Source of the DNA: an uncultured Clostridium sp.
Lineage (GTDB): Bacteria > Bacillota > Clostridia > Lachnospirales > Lachnospiraceae
Length of the DNA: 31,957 bases
Direction: 5' to 3'
NCBI GenBank assembly: GCA_900542035.1
Contig: UQMJ01000030.1
Coordinates: 1-31,957, forward strand
The translations under genes and the position numbers were made by a program. Of the stretch, positions 7,832 to 14,244 are shown piece by piece. The notes under the pieces are model-generated. The model did not search any database. It saw nothing but the letters and a program-made list of their open reading frames with translations, and was not told the origin of the DNA. The first letter of the stretch is position 1. Every line of letters begins with the position of its first letter.

Positions 7832-8239
7832 ATGATTATAGTAATCTGTGCGGATGACAAAAACGGTATGATGTTTAATGGCAGACGGCAGAGCCAGGAC
7901 CGCATTCTTCGGGAGAAAATTTTGGCAGATGCAGGAAATTCCAAAATCTGGATGAACGCCTATAGTGCGAAACAGTTCGGCGATGAGGATCAGAGCCGGA
8001 TCCAGGTGGCTGAGGATTTTTTGAAAAAGGCTGGAAAGGGAGAGCTTTGTCTGGTAGAAAACGTGGACGTAAAGCCATATTTAGAAAAAGTCGAGGAAAT
8101 CATCTTGTACAAATGGAACCGGACGTATCCGGCAGACACCTGGTTTGATATAGACTTAACGAATTGGAAAATGGCAGAAACAATGGAATTTGCCGGTTCT
8201 TCCCATGAAAAAATTACAAAGGAGCGATACAGACGATGA
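7832..8239 (+). CDS. conserved hypothetical protein upstream of nuclease
   Basis: A 135-residue soluble protein starting MIIVICADDKNGMMFNGRRQ. I recall this small Firmicutes family being labelled ribonuclease Z in databases, but it has none of the metallo-beta-lactamase HxHxDH motif, so that name should not be used. It has a conserved RRQSQDRILREKIL segment and an acidic C-terminal part (YPADTWFDIDL). The start at 7832 follows gggagagac; an ATG at 7817 is an alternative. Its stop overlaps the start of the nuclease gene (ATGA, 8236-8239), which indicates translational coupling and a linked role, perhaps control or inhibition of the nuclease (inference). Confidence 0.6.
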   Translation: MIIVICADDKNGMMFNGRRQSQDRILREKILADAGNSKIWMNAYSAKQFGDEDQSRIQVAEDFLKKAGKGELCLVENVDVKPYLEKVEEIILYKWNRTYPADTWFDIDLTNWKMAETMEFAGSSHEKITKERYRR

Positions 8240-9201
8240 AAAGAGTAACAATTTGGCTGGCCGGACTGGTTCTGGCTGCGTCAGTAACAGTTTCGGCCTG
8301 CGGAAGTACCGCGGCTTCAGAACATACCTGGAGAGAAAATACCCAGACAGAAAATACCCAGATACAGACGGAAGCGTCAACAAAACAGAATGAACGGAAC
8401 ATGGTTTCCATGTCCGCATCTGCACAGTTTGATTTTTCGGCAGTTCCAGAGTATTCCGGACAGGCCTATGTGCCGGTAAACGACAATGTTCCTTTTTTCA
8501 ATGAAGAAGAGCTGACAACAGAATCGTTTGAAACATATGGAGAACTGGATTCTCTTGGCAGGTGCACTGCGGCATCTGCAAGCGTGGGGCAGGATTTGAT
8601 GCCGACAGCAGAGCGGGGGTCTATCGGACAGGTAAAGCCTACCGGCTGGCATACGGTCAAATATGACAATGTAGATGGAAAATACCTGTACAACCGCTGT
8701 CATCTGATTGGTTATCAGCTTACAGCAGAAAATGCCAATGAAGAAAATCTGATTACAGGAACCAGATATTTCAATACAGAAGGAATGCTTCCATTTGAAA
8801 ATATGGTGGCGGATTACGTGAAAGAAACAGGAAATCATGTGATGTATCGTGTGACGCCGGTTTTTGAGGGAGATAACCTGGTAGCTTCCGGCGTTCTGAT
8901 GGAAGGCAAATCGGTAGAGGATGGCGGAGAAGGGGTTCTGTTCTGCGTGTATGTATATAATGTACAGCCAGGAATTGCCATTGATTACAAGACGGGAAAC
9001 AGCAGGCCTGCAGGAGAAACGGAACAAGAGACCGCATCCCAGAATGAAAGTTATATTTTAAATATAGACTCCAAAAAATTTCATAGACCTGGATGTTCTT
9101 CCGTAGGGCAGATGAAGGATTCGAACAAGCAGGAATTTACCGGAACCAGAGAAGAACTGATTTCTCAGGGATATGATCCTTGTAAAAGATGTAATCCGTA
9201 G
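8236..9201 (+). CDS. lipoprotein DNA/RNA non-specific endonuclease
   Basis: A 321-residue secreted nuclease. It has a signal peptide and lipobox (V-S-A-C, C22), then a low-complexity linker rich in Thr, Glu and Gln to about residue 60. The nuclease domain spans about 65-250 and resembles the EndA/DNA-entry nuclease branch of the NUC1 family: YNRCHLIGYQL places the catalytic base at H156, and ANEENLITGTRYFN contains the metal-binding Asn. A C-terminal domain (about 273-321; HRPGC and CKRC) holds paired cysteines like the Ada-type metal-binding module. It probably degrades extracellular nucleic acid at the cell surface for nutrition or DNA uptake. It overlaps the preceding gene by four bases. 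Confidence 0.85.
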   Translation: MKRVTIWLAGLVLAASVTVSACGSTAASEHTWRENTQTENTQIQTEASTKQNERNMVSMSASAQFDFSAVPEYSGQAYVPVNDNVPFFNEEELTTESFETYGELDSLGRCTAASASVGQDLMPTAERGSIGQVKPTGWHTVKYDNVDGKYLYNRCHLIGYQLTAENANEENLITGTRYFNTEGMLPFENMVADYVKETGNHVMYRVTPVFEGDNLVASGVLMEGKSVEDGGEGVLFCVYVYNVQPGIAIDYKTGNSRPAGETEQETASQNESYILNIDSKKFHRPGCSSVGQMKDSNKQEFTGTREELISQGYDPCKRCNP

Positions 9202-9240
9202 GGAATAATTTACAGAAATATTGGAAAAATAGCAAAAAGT

Positions 9241-9269
9241 TTGACGAATTTCAGAAAAAGAGGTATAAT
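9241..9269 (+). promoter_or_regulatory. strong sigma-A promoter
   Basis: TTGACG (9241-9246), exactly 17 bases, TATAAT (9264-9269). Transcription would begin at about 9276, 290 bases before the ECF S gene. Confidence 0.75.
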
Positions 9270-9275
9270 AAAAGA

Positions 9276-9450
9276 AATGGTCGTCAGAAGGCGCTGGATA
9301 TGGCAGAAGCTGTAGGAAGCAAAAGCTTCCAAAGATAAGATAGAAAAATCCAAAATAAAGTTTCAGGCAAATAAAAAGCAAACTAAAAGCAAGAATACCA
9401 GGAAGGTACGGCAATCAGAAGATTGGGTGTGTTTCTGGTATTTTTATTTT
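9276..9450 (+). ncRNA. candidate leader RNA or small RNA upstream of ECF transporter gene
   Basis: About 175 bases run from a near-consensus promoter to a terminator without a credible reading frame. The segment contains a perfect hairpin GGAAGC-aaaa-GCTTCC (9315-9330), an A-rich middle and the terminal hairpin at 9395-9441. CTGGATAT at about 9294-9301 could compete for the ATACCAG arm of the terminator, as an antiterminator would. I could not match it to TPP, THF, FMN, preQ1 or cobalamin riboswitches or to 6S RNA. It is either an unrecognised riboswitch for the S component or a free small RNA. Confidence 0.4.
9395..9450 (+). terminator. terminator/attenuator 1 before ECF S gene
   Basis: ATACCAG (9395-9401) pairs with CTGGTAT (9435-9441), followed by TTTTATTTT. 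The 33-base loop is unusually long and may hold additional structure. Confidence 0.55.
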
Positions 9451-9460
9451 GCAGGAAAGC

Positions 9461-9515
9461 GAGGATGCGCGCTTGCGCAAAGATGCAATTATGTCGCAAG
9501 CGACCTCCTTTTTAT
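9461..9515 (+). terminator. terminator/attenuator 2 before ECF S gene
   Basis: GCTTGCG (9471-9477) pairs with CGCAAGC (9495-9501), and GAGG (9461-9464) with CCTC (9504-9507), followed by cttttta. It is a second stop signal between the promoter and the S component. Confidence 0.5.
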
Positions 9516-9567
9516 TCCATGATCAGGGATTTTTCTGCTATCCATTACAAAAACAAGGAGAATAAAC

Positions 9568-10098
9568 ATGAAAAACAACTCATCTGTAACGAAACTGACT
9601 CTCTCTGCTGTATTTTTAGCGCTGGGAATTGTACTGCCATTTCTGACCGGACAGATTCCGACAGTCGGAAGTATGCTTTTGCCAATGCATATTCCGGTAC
9701 TCATCTGCGGTTTTGTCTGCGGCTGGCAGTGGGGACTTTTGGTGGGCTTTGTTCTTCCGCTTATGAGAAGCGCCCTTTTTTCTATGCCTCCGATGATGCC
9801 GACAGCAGCCGCAATGGCCTTTGAACTGGCAGTATACGGAGCAGTAACGGGGATTCTTTATCAGAAACTCCCGAAAACTACGGTGTCTGTTTACGTAAGT
9901 CTGGCAGGCGCAATGATTGCAGGACGTATTGTATGGGGCATTGTCAGCATGATTCTGTATGGAATTACAGGAAAAGCTTTTGGATGGCAGATTTTCCTGG
10001 GCGGCGCTTTGTTAAACGCGGTTCCTGGAATTATCCTGCAGCTGGTTCTGATTCCCATCATCATTCTGGCATTAAGACGGGCAAAATTCATGGACTAA
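9568..10098 (+). CDS. ECF transporter S component
   Basis: A 176-residue membrane protein with about six hydrophobic segments that binds the substrate of an energy-coupling factor vitamin transporter. It would share the EcfA/A'/T energising module, which is not in this window. The N-terminus (VTKLTLSAVFLALGIVLPFL) resembles the conserved region where S components contact EcfT. The loop after LPMHIPVLICGFVCGWQWG is the family signature. RBS aaggag lies eight bases before ATG 9568. The substrate is not evident; the kinase gene that follows suggests a compound that is phosphorylated on entry, such as a vitamin precursor or nucleoside (inference). Confidence 0.82.
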   Translation: MKNNSSVTKLTLSAVFLALGIVLPFLTGQIPTVGSMLLPMHIPVLICGFVCGWQWGLLVGFVLPLMRSALFSMPPMMPTAAAMAFELAVYGAVTGILYQKLPKTTVSVYVSLAGAMIAGRIVWGIVSMILYGITGKAFGWQIFLGGALLNAVPGIILQLVLIPIIILALRRAKFMD

Positions 10099-10131
10099 AA
10101 GACAGTAAAATAAATAATTACGGAGTAAAAA

Positions 10132-11241
10132 ATGAAAGAAATCTTGTTGGAACAGTGGAAGCATCATCCAGAAATGGAAATAACGGATGCCGTAAAACTT
10201 TTGTATCAAAGTGAATTTGGCGGCGGACATATGGTTTCCGATCCTCAAAAAAGCCTAGAATTTTTAAAAAAAGAGTGGAATACTGTAAAAACATCAACAG
10301 GGGAGTGCTGCGGCACTCCTTCTCCTGTATGTGAATATATTGGCAATGGGATGTACCGGATGCATCTTCAGGCTTTTTCGGAAGGGCTTTCTCCAGAAAC
10401 GATGAACCAGATGTTTCTCCAGTCGGCAGCAAATAAAAAAGGAACGATGGAATCCTTTAAAAAGAAGCTGGAGCAGTTTTTAGAGTGGTGCAGGATGGGA
10501 GAACTTCCGTTTGATCAGGCAGAGGCAGAAGAATATTTAAAAGAATACCAAAAAAAGGGGTATCCGGCTGTCAGCCACAGTCCGGCTTATAAAAAGGCTT
10601 ACCACCCAGCTTATCGGGTAGTGGAAGAACGATTTGCCCAATATTATCCGGTTCTGTGCTGCATTGACCGGAGAATGAAAGAAAAGCAGAAGGGTGCGCA
10701 GTTCAATCCGTCTCAGCTTTTAATAGCAATAGACGGGATGTGCGGAAGCGGAAAAACAACTCTGGGACAGCTGTTGCAGAGCGTATACGACTGCAATTTA
10801 TTCCACATGGACGATTTCTTTTTAAGGCCGGAGCAGAGAACGCCAGAGCGTATGGCGCAGGTGGGAGGCAATGTGGATTATGAGCGGTTTCAGAAAGAAA
10901 TTTTGAATCATATTTGCCAGCAGGAAGGTTTATCTTATCGGATTTACGACTGCAAAAGCCAGACGCTGGGTTCTCCGGTTTTTACTCCGTGGAAATGTTT
11001 GAATATCATCGAAGGTTCTTACAGCCAGCATCCGTATTTTGGCGATGTGTACGATCTCCGATTTTTCTGTGAGATTTGTGAAGAAGAGCAGCTTTTGCGA
11101 ATTCGGCGCCGGAATGGAGACGTTATGGCAGAACGTTTCCGCAAAGAGTGGATCCCAAGAGAAAACCGGTATTTTGAAGCGTTTTCCATTAGGGAAAAGA
11201 GCCAGATGGTGAATCGCAAATTAGCAATAAGCATGATATAA
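10132..11241 (+). CDS. uridine-kinase-like P-loop kinase with N-terminal domain
   Basis: A 369-residue two-domain protein. Residues 1-185 are an unassigned domain (ITDAVKLLYQSEFGGGHMV; PAVSHSPAYKKAYHPAYRVV). Residues 190-360 are a uridine kinase/phosphoribulokinase-type P-loop domain: Walker A GMCGSGKTT at 202-210, then the HMDDFFL segment that positions the substrate, and a lid-like RRRNGDVMAERFRKEWIPRE. It starts 33 bases after the ECF S gene, so import followed by trapping phosphorylation is a reasonable inference. The last residues (QMVNRKLAISMI) look unlike the family's usual end. The debris of csm5 begins 23 bases later, so the 3' end may have been altered at that junction. Confidence 0.75.
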   Translation: MKEILLEQWKHHPEMEITDAVKLLYQSEFGGGHMVSDPQKSLEFLKKEWNTVKTSTGECCGTPSPVCEYIGNGMYRMHLQAFSEGLSPETMNQMFLQSAANKKGTMESFKKKLEQFLEWCRMGELPFDQAEAEEYLKEYQKKGYPAVSHSPAYKKAYHPAYRVVEERFAQYYPVLCCIDRRMKEKQKGAQFNPSQLLIAIDGMCGSGKTTLGQLLQSVYDCNLFHMDDFFLRPEQRTPERMAQVGGNVDYERFQKEILNHICQQEGLSYRIYDCKSQTLGSPVFTPWKCLNIIEGSYSQHPYFGDVYDLRFFCEICEEEQLLRIRRRNGDVMAERFRKEWIPRENRYFEAFSIREKSQMVNRKLAISMI

Positions 11242-11263
11242 TAAAGTTAATTTTGAAAAATTT

Positions 11264-12411
11264 ATGGTTCGGGATTCCAGGGAAGACCTGAAGCATTGGG
11301 CAATCCGAAACAGGATTTCATTGGAAGAATTAAAACAGAATGTGAATTATGTGGTAGAATCTGGCGATCTGCAGTTAGAAAAAAAGCAGATGCACATCAT
11401 GGCCTGTACCGTTGATCCTTATGGGAATCCATATGTTCCTGGAAATTCCATTAAGGGAATGCTGAGAACCATTCTTTTATATGCGGACATTCTGAAAAAT
11501 CCTGGAAAATATCGAAGAAATCGAAAGTAAAAGTTTCCATTCCTTAAACCGGACAGAGAAGAAAAAAGACGCAGTAAACGACAGCTTATCCGGCTTGATA
11601 ATCAGCGACAGTGAACCGTTGTCCAGAAAAGATATCATCCTTTGCCAGAAATGGGAAAAACATCCGGATGGAAAATCCAGGACGTTAAATCTGTTGAGGG
11701 AATGTATAAAGCCGGAAACTGTCATAAAAGCAACCATAGCATCAGTGTACAGGGGCAATACGCCTCAAAGAGGGAGAATTTTCCCATTTTCTGCGTTATC
11801 CTCAATCAGCGTACATCCAGTACGCTTCATTCGTCTGCCTTAAAAATGGGGAAATTATCTCCACTTGAGGTCAGAAGAGTCAGAAACAGGTCAGATGACG
11901 CGTCTGCAAGGCACTTGAATGAGGTGTACTGGACGTACACCGATTGAAAGTAACGCAGCAGGCGCGTCATCTGGACGTTTCTGACCGTATTTCCCCCTGT
12001 ACACTGATGCTAACAATAGACAAAACATTATGTACGCTTTCCCCAGAAGATATTATGGAAAGTGTGGAAATTTTCTATGACACCTATTATGACGTTTTTC
12101 AGAAGAAATTTTCCGGAACCGACAGGGCAGCGGACAATACAGTCTTTTTAGGCGGCGGAAGCGGATTCGTTTCCAAAACAATTGTCTATGCTTTATATGG
12201 AGAACAGGAAGCGATTCATACAACAAAAGATATTTTTGAGAAAACCAATGTTCCAAGAGAGCATAAGCATGGCATGGATCCTAGGCTTGGAGTGTCGCCT
12301 CATATTTTAAAATGTACCCATTATAGGGGGAAAGAGTATATGATGGGGCAATGCGAGATGAAAATCATCGGATTTTGCCCCGATACCGTTAAGACAAGGC
12401 TTTTTTGCTGA
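11264..12411 (+). pseudogene. csm5: type III-A CRISPR effector subunit Csm5, disrupted
   Basis: Csm5 is the RAMP subunit that caps the Csm crRNA complex and takes part in crRNA maturation. Three pieces are visible. 11264-11509 reads DLKHWAIRNRISLEELKQNV and YGNPYVPGNSIKGMLRTILL, the RAMP motif of Csm5. After a one-base shift the frame 11505-11738 continues (SGLIISDSEPLSRKDI). After a 272-bp insertion, 12013-12411 resumes TIDKTLCTLSPEDIMESVEI, with the glycine-rich loop FLGGGSGFVSKTIVYALYG and EHKHGMDPRLGVSPHILKC. The N-terminal 100 or more residues are absent, replaced by the end of the kinase gene. About 290 codons remain. It cannot make a working subunit. Confidence 0.85.
11739..12010. mobile_element. 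272-bp foldback MITE inserted in csm5 (TA target duplication)
   Basis: The ends are inverted repeats: GCATCAGTGTACAGGGG at 11739-11755 is matched exactly in reverse at 11994-12010, and similarity continues inward. TA flanks both sides (11737-11738 and 12011-12012), the duplication made by Tc1/mariner/IS630-type transposases. The interior is also an imperfect palindrome: CTGCGTTA...CAGTACGC...TCATTC on the left is mirrored on the right, as are the two copies of the GATGACGCG block. There is no transposase frame. Removing 11739-12012 joins ATI to TIDKTLC in frame, which proves the boundaries. Confidence 0.88.
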
Positions 12412-12660
12412 TTTTACTTAAAATTAAAAACTCTGTTTCTTTGATTCTGGTTTCCCACGTAAAACAGGAAATCAGCCCAGCAATGGAAAGGGTTCTGGGG
12501 CACGGAGATAAAGAAATAGAGTCCCCGAAAGGGGACGGTTTGCAAATTAAGTTGGTAAAACAGATAGTAATGGATGACTTCCATTTCATTTTAAAGAGTC
12601 ATCAAACATTCAAAAAGGCTGTCAGTTTTCGGATTGTCAGCAGTATTTCTGCTAAATAAC
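12412..12660 (+). other. remnant DNA between csm5 and the TA genes
   Basis: One reading frame (12405-12659, 84 codons) is open here, but its start lies inside csm5, no ribosome binding site is seen and the product resembles no family I know. It crosses a CRISPR-repeat-like palindrome, which argues that it is non-coding leader or array DNA. I see nothing else in this stretch. Confidence 0.4.
12507..12542 (+). CRISPR. solitary degenerate type III-A-like CRISPR repeat
   Basis: GATA begins a 36-base unit whose core GTCCCC-GAAA-GGGGAC (12521-12536) is a perfect hairpin followed by GG. From memory, type III-A repeats of Streptococcus thermophilus and Staphylococcus epidermidis have the same layout: GAT at the 5' end and a short hairpin ending GGGGAC(G) near the 3' end. 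The final GAAAC-like tail is replaced by TTTG. Only one copy exists, so no array remains. Position between csm5 and csm6 remnants supports the reading; a terminator-like hairpin is the alternative. Confidence 0.4.
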
Positions 12661-12689
12661 TTGCGTGCAATTTTTGAGGAGTATATAAT
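12661..12689 (+). promoter_or_regulatory. promoter of the antitoxin gene
   Basis: TTGCGT (12661-12666), 17 bases, TATAAT (12684-12689). The start codon of the antitoxin lies 49 bases downstream. Confidence 0.55.
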
Positions 12690-12737
12690 GAACCTATAAA
12701 AAGTGATAGGCAAGAAATAGAAAGAGAGGTTGAAAAA

Positions 12738-12950
12738 ATGAGCAATAAAGAAAAGATAGTTGCATTATTGGATAACGTACCAGATTATAAAATGGGCTAT
12801 GTATTGGCATATATACAAGGACTGACAGCCGATGAAGAAGCTGACGACTTGTTCTGCGAAAGAATGATAGAAAATTATAAGAATGCACCAGACGAAGACA
12901 AGGAAGGGGTTCCGCTAGAAGCGTGTTTAAAAGAATGGGGGCTTGATTGA
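12738..12950 (+). CDS. antitoxin-like protein of a RelE/ParE-type toxin-antitoxin pair
   Basis: A 70-residue acidic protein, SNKEKIVALLDNVPDYKMGY then AYIQGLTADEEADDLFCERM, resembling small Firmicutes antitoxins encoded before RelE/ParE-family toxins. Such antitoxins bind and neutralise the toxin and repress their own promoter. The start follows gagagg by eight bases. Its stop overlaps the next ATG (TGATG at 12948-12952), the usual coupling of a TA pair. The toxin is reduced to a stub, so this is an orphan antitoxin. The identification rests on context and on recollection of homologues. Confidence 0.6.
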   Translation: MSNKEKIVALLDNVPDYKMGYVLAYIQGLTADEEADDLFCERMIENYKNAPDEDKEGVPLEACLKEWGLD

Positions 12951-13003
12951 TGTACCAAATTATCATCAAGAAAAAAGCAAAAAAATTTATTGATAGATAC
13001 TAA
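12950..13003 (+). pseudogene. truncated RelE/ParE-type toxin (17 codons)
   Basis: ATG at 12950 opens MYQIIIKKKAKKFIDRY and stops at TAA 13001-13003. The sequence is the typical first strand and helix of a RelE/ParE toxin (KKAKKFIDR), which would normally continue for about 70 more residues with the basic ribonuclease or gyrase-poisoning core. Everything after Arg16 is gone, replaced by csm6-derived sequence. It cannot be toxic. Confidence 0.6.
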
Positions 13004-13017
13004 ATAAGAGAATTATA

Positions 13018-13653
13018 GTTTCTCTGGATTGGAAACGAATGAACCGCTGTCTTCCCCAAAATAGCGGAGTGCTGAGAGCTGTTTCTATAGAAAATCGCAA
13101 CAGGATTTTGTTTGAATATACGCTGTCATTGGATTTGAGAGTAAAACGAGGCGAATATGCCGATTTCTTGAGGGCAATAACGCCTTTGGGAGTGGATTTG
13201 CTGGAACTGGTAATCAATCAGTATTGCGGCATAGATATTCACAGATATTATGATTTGTCAGATAGATCCATAAAAAAATGGAGCCGATCAAAATTAGAGG
13301 GAAGCGAAGGAATGGGGATATTGGAGAAAAACTTTGCACCGTTCCGGTTTGGCCCTGTATATTCGTCGCATTTGAATTGTATTGTAAAGGAAAAATGCAG
13401 CGATTTATTGCTAAAAGACAGGGTTCAGGTACTGGTAGAAGTTGAGAGCCGACTGCGCAATATTGCTGCACACAGCATTATATCGGTAACCCCTGAATGG
13501 GTAAAGGAGAAGACCGGAAAATCAGTGGATGAAATTTTGTGGACGATTAAGTTTTTGTGCAAAAAGACCCAGATTAACCAGAGAGAAGAAAACTGGAAAT
13601 CCTATGATTATATGAATGAGTTCATAATAAAAGAACTGGAGCAGAATGCATAA
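13018..13653 (+). pseudogene. csm6: 3' half of csm6 (HEPN ribonuclease domain)
   Basis: Csm6 is the accessory ribonuclease of type III-A systems, activated by cyclic oligoadenylate bound to an N-terminal CARF domain. Only the C-terminal part remains. The frame is open from the toxin junction, with a first ATG at 13039 that lacks a ribosome binding site. Family-like segments include EYTLSLDLRVKRGEYADFLR and ITPLGVDLLELVIN. The HEPN active-site motif R-x4-H is intact as RNIAAH (R140 and H145 counted from 13039), followed by ISVTPEWVKEKTGKSVDEIL. The CARF half of about 200 residues is missing, so signal control is lost. If expressed it would be an unregulated HEPN fragment, though probably silent. 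Confidence 0.75.
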
Positions 13654-13678
13654 AAGTTTAAAAAATTTTTAACCTCCT

Positions 13679-13705
13679 TGAAACTTTTCTTTTTCCTGAT
13701 ACGTC
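13679..13705 (+). promoter_or_regulatory. candidate ECF sigma factor promoter
   Basis: TGAAAC (13679-13684), 17 bases, CGTC (13702-13705), continuing TAAAG. TGAAAC with a CGTC -10 is the pattern of Bacillus sigma-M/sigma-V-type promoters (spacer usually 16). It lies 64 bases before the lipoprotein start. No good sigma-A boxes are present. Confidence 0.45.
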
Positions 13706-13768
13706 TAAAGAAATGTAATGAAAATGAAAAAGGATTTGAATACATTTTTTTAGCATGGAGGTTTGACT

Positions 13769-14134
13769 ATGAAGAAAAGAAATATTGCTGCGATTTTAAT
13801 GATGACTCTGGTTTTGGCAACGGGATGCGGCGCGAAGCCGTCCGATACAACGGCAACGACAGCGCCGTCTGTCCAGACAGATACAAGCCAGACAGCTTCC
13901 AAGGAAGCAGAGGGAGAAACAGCAGTAATTACGGGAACGATTGAAGAAATCAAAGATTTTATGTTTACTATCGTAGATGATAAGGGAGATGCATATTCCA
14001 TGTCGTTTGATACTGCGCCGGAAGGCCTGTCTGAGGTAAAAGACGGAGACCAGGTAACGGTAACTTATACAGGAGAACTCAGCGTAGTAGACGCGTTTAC
14101 TGGAACAGTTGTTTCCGTACAGAAAGCAGATTAA
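13769..14134 (+). CDS. lipoprotein with small beta-rich domain
   Basis: A 121-residue lipoprotein. The signal peptide KKRNIAAILMMTLVLATG ends in lipobox A-T-G-C. A Ser/Thr/Ala-rich linker of about 35 residues follows. The C-terminal 70 residues (VITGTIEEIKDFMFTIVDDK, DGDQVTVTYTGEL, GTVVSV) look like an OB-fold-like beta barrel, similar to the DUF-type domains of many clostridial surface lipoproteins. The start at 13769 has ggagg seven bases upstream. Expression may depend on an envelope-stress sigma factor, judging from the promoter upstream (inference). No catalytic residue is seen. Confidence 0.7.
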   Translation: MKKRNIAAILMMTLVLATGCGAKPSDTTATTAPSVQTDTSQTASKEAEGETAVITGTIEEIKDFMFTIVDDKGDAYSMSFDTAPEGLSEVKDGDQVTVTYTGELSVVDAFTGTVVSVQKAD

Positions 14135-14157
14135 CAGAATAAGCCTTGATAAGAAAG

Positions 14158-14207
14158 GAAAAGCGTCTTTGGATAACCAGAATAATGGCCGTCCGGAGAC
14201 GCTTTTC
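14158..14207. terminator. terminator between convergent genes
   Basis: GAAAAGCGTCT (14158-14168) and AGACGCTTTTC (14197-14207) form an 11-bp perfect stem. The A run on one side and T run on the other let it act in both directions, between the lipoprotein (+) and the TSUP gene (-). Confidence 0.7.
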
Positions 14208-14244
14208 TCTTGAGTTTCTTTCACGCAGAGCATTCGGGAAGGGT

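Noticed and set aside
9276..9450. Known riboswitch or 6S RNA
   Set aside because: I found none of the conserved cores of TPP, FMN, cobalamin, THF or preQ1 aptamers, and the ends do not form the long closing stem of 6S RNA; kept only as an unassigned leader.
9423..9824. 133-codon frame overlapping the ECF S gene
   Set aside because: It is out of frame with the clear transporter gene, crosses a terminator and gives a basic low-complexity product.
11595..11947. Open frames over the middle of csm5 as separate genes
   Set aside because: They are pieces of csm5 and of the inserted MITE; joining the flanks reconstructs one csm5 frame.
12405..12659. 84-codon open frame as a real gene
   Set aside because: Its start lies inside csm5, it lacks a ribosome binding site and it runs through the CRISPR-repeat-like hairpin; no family resemblance.
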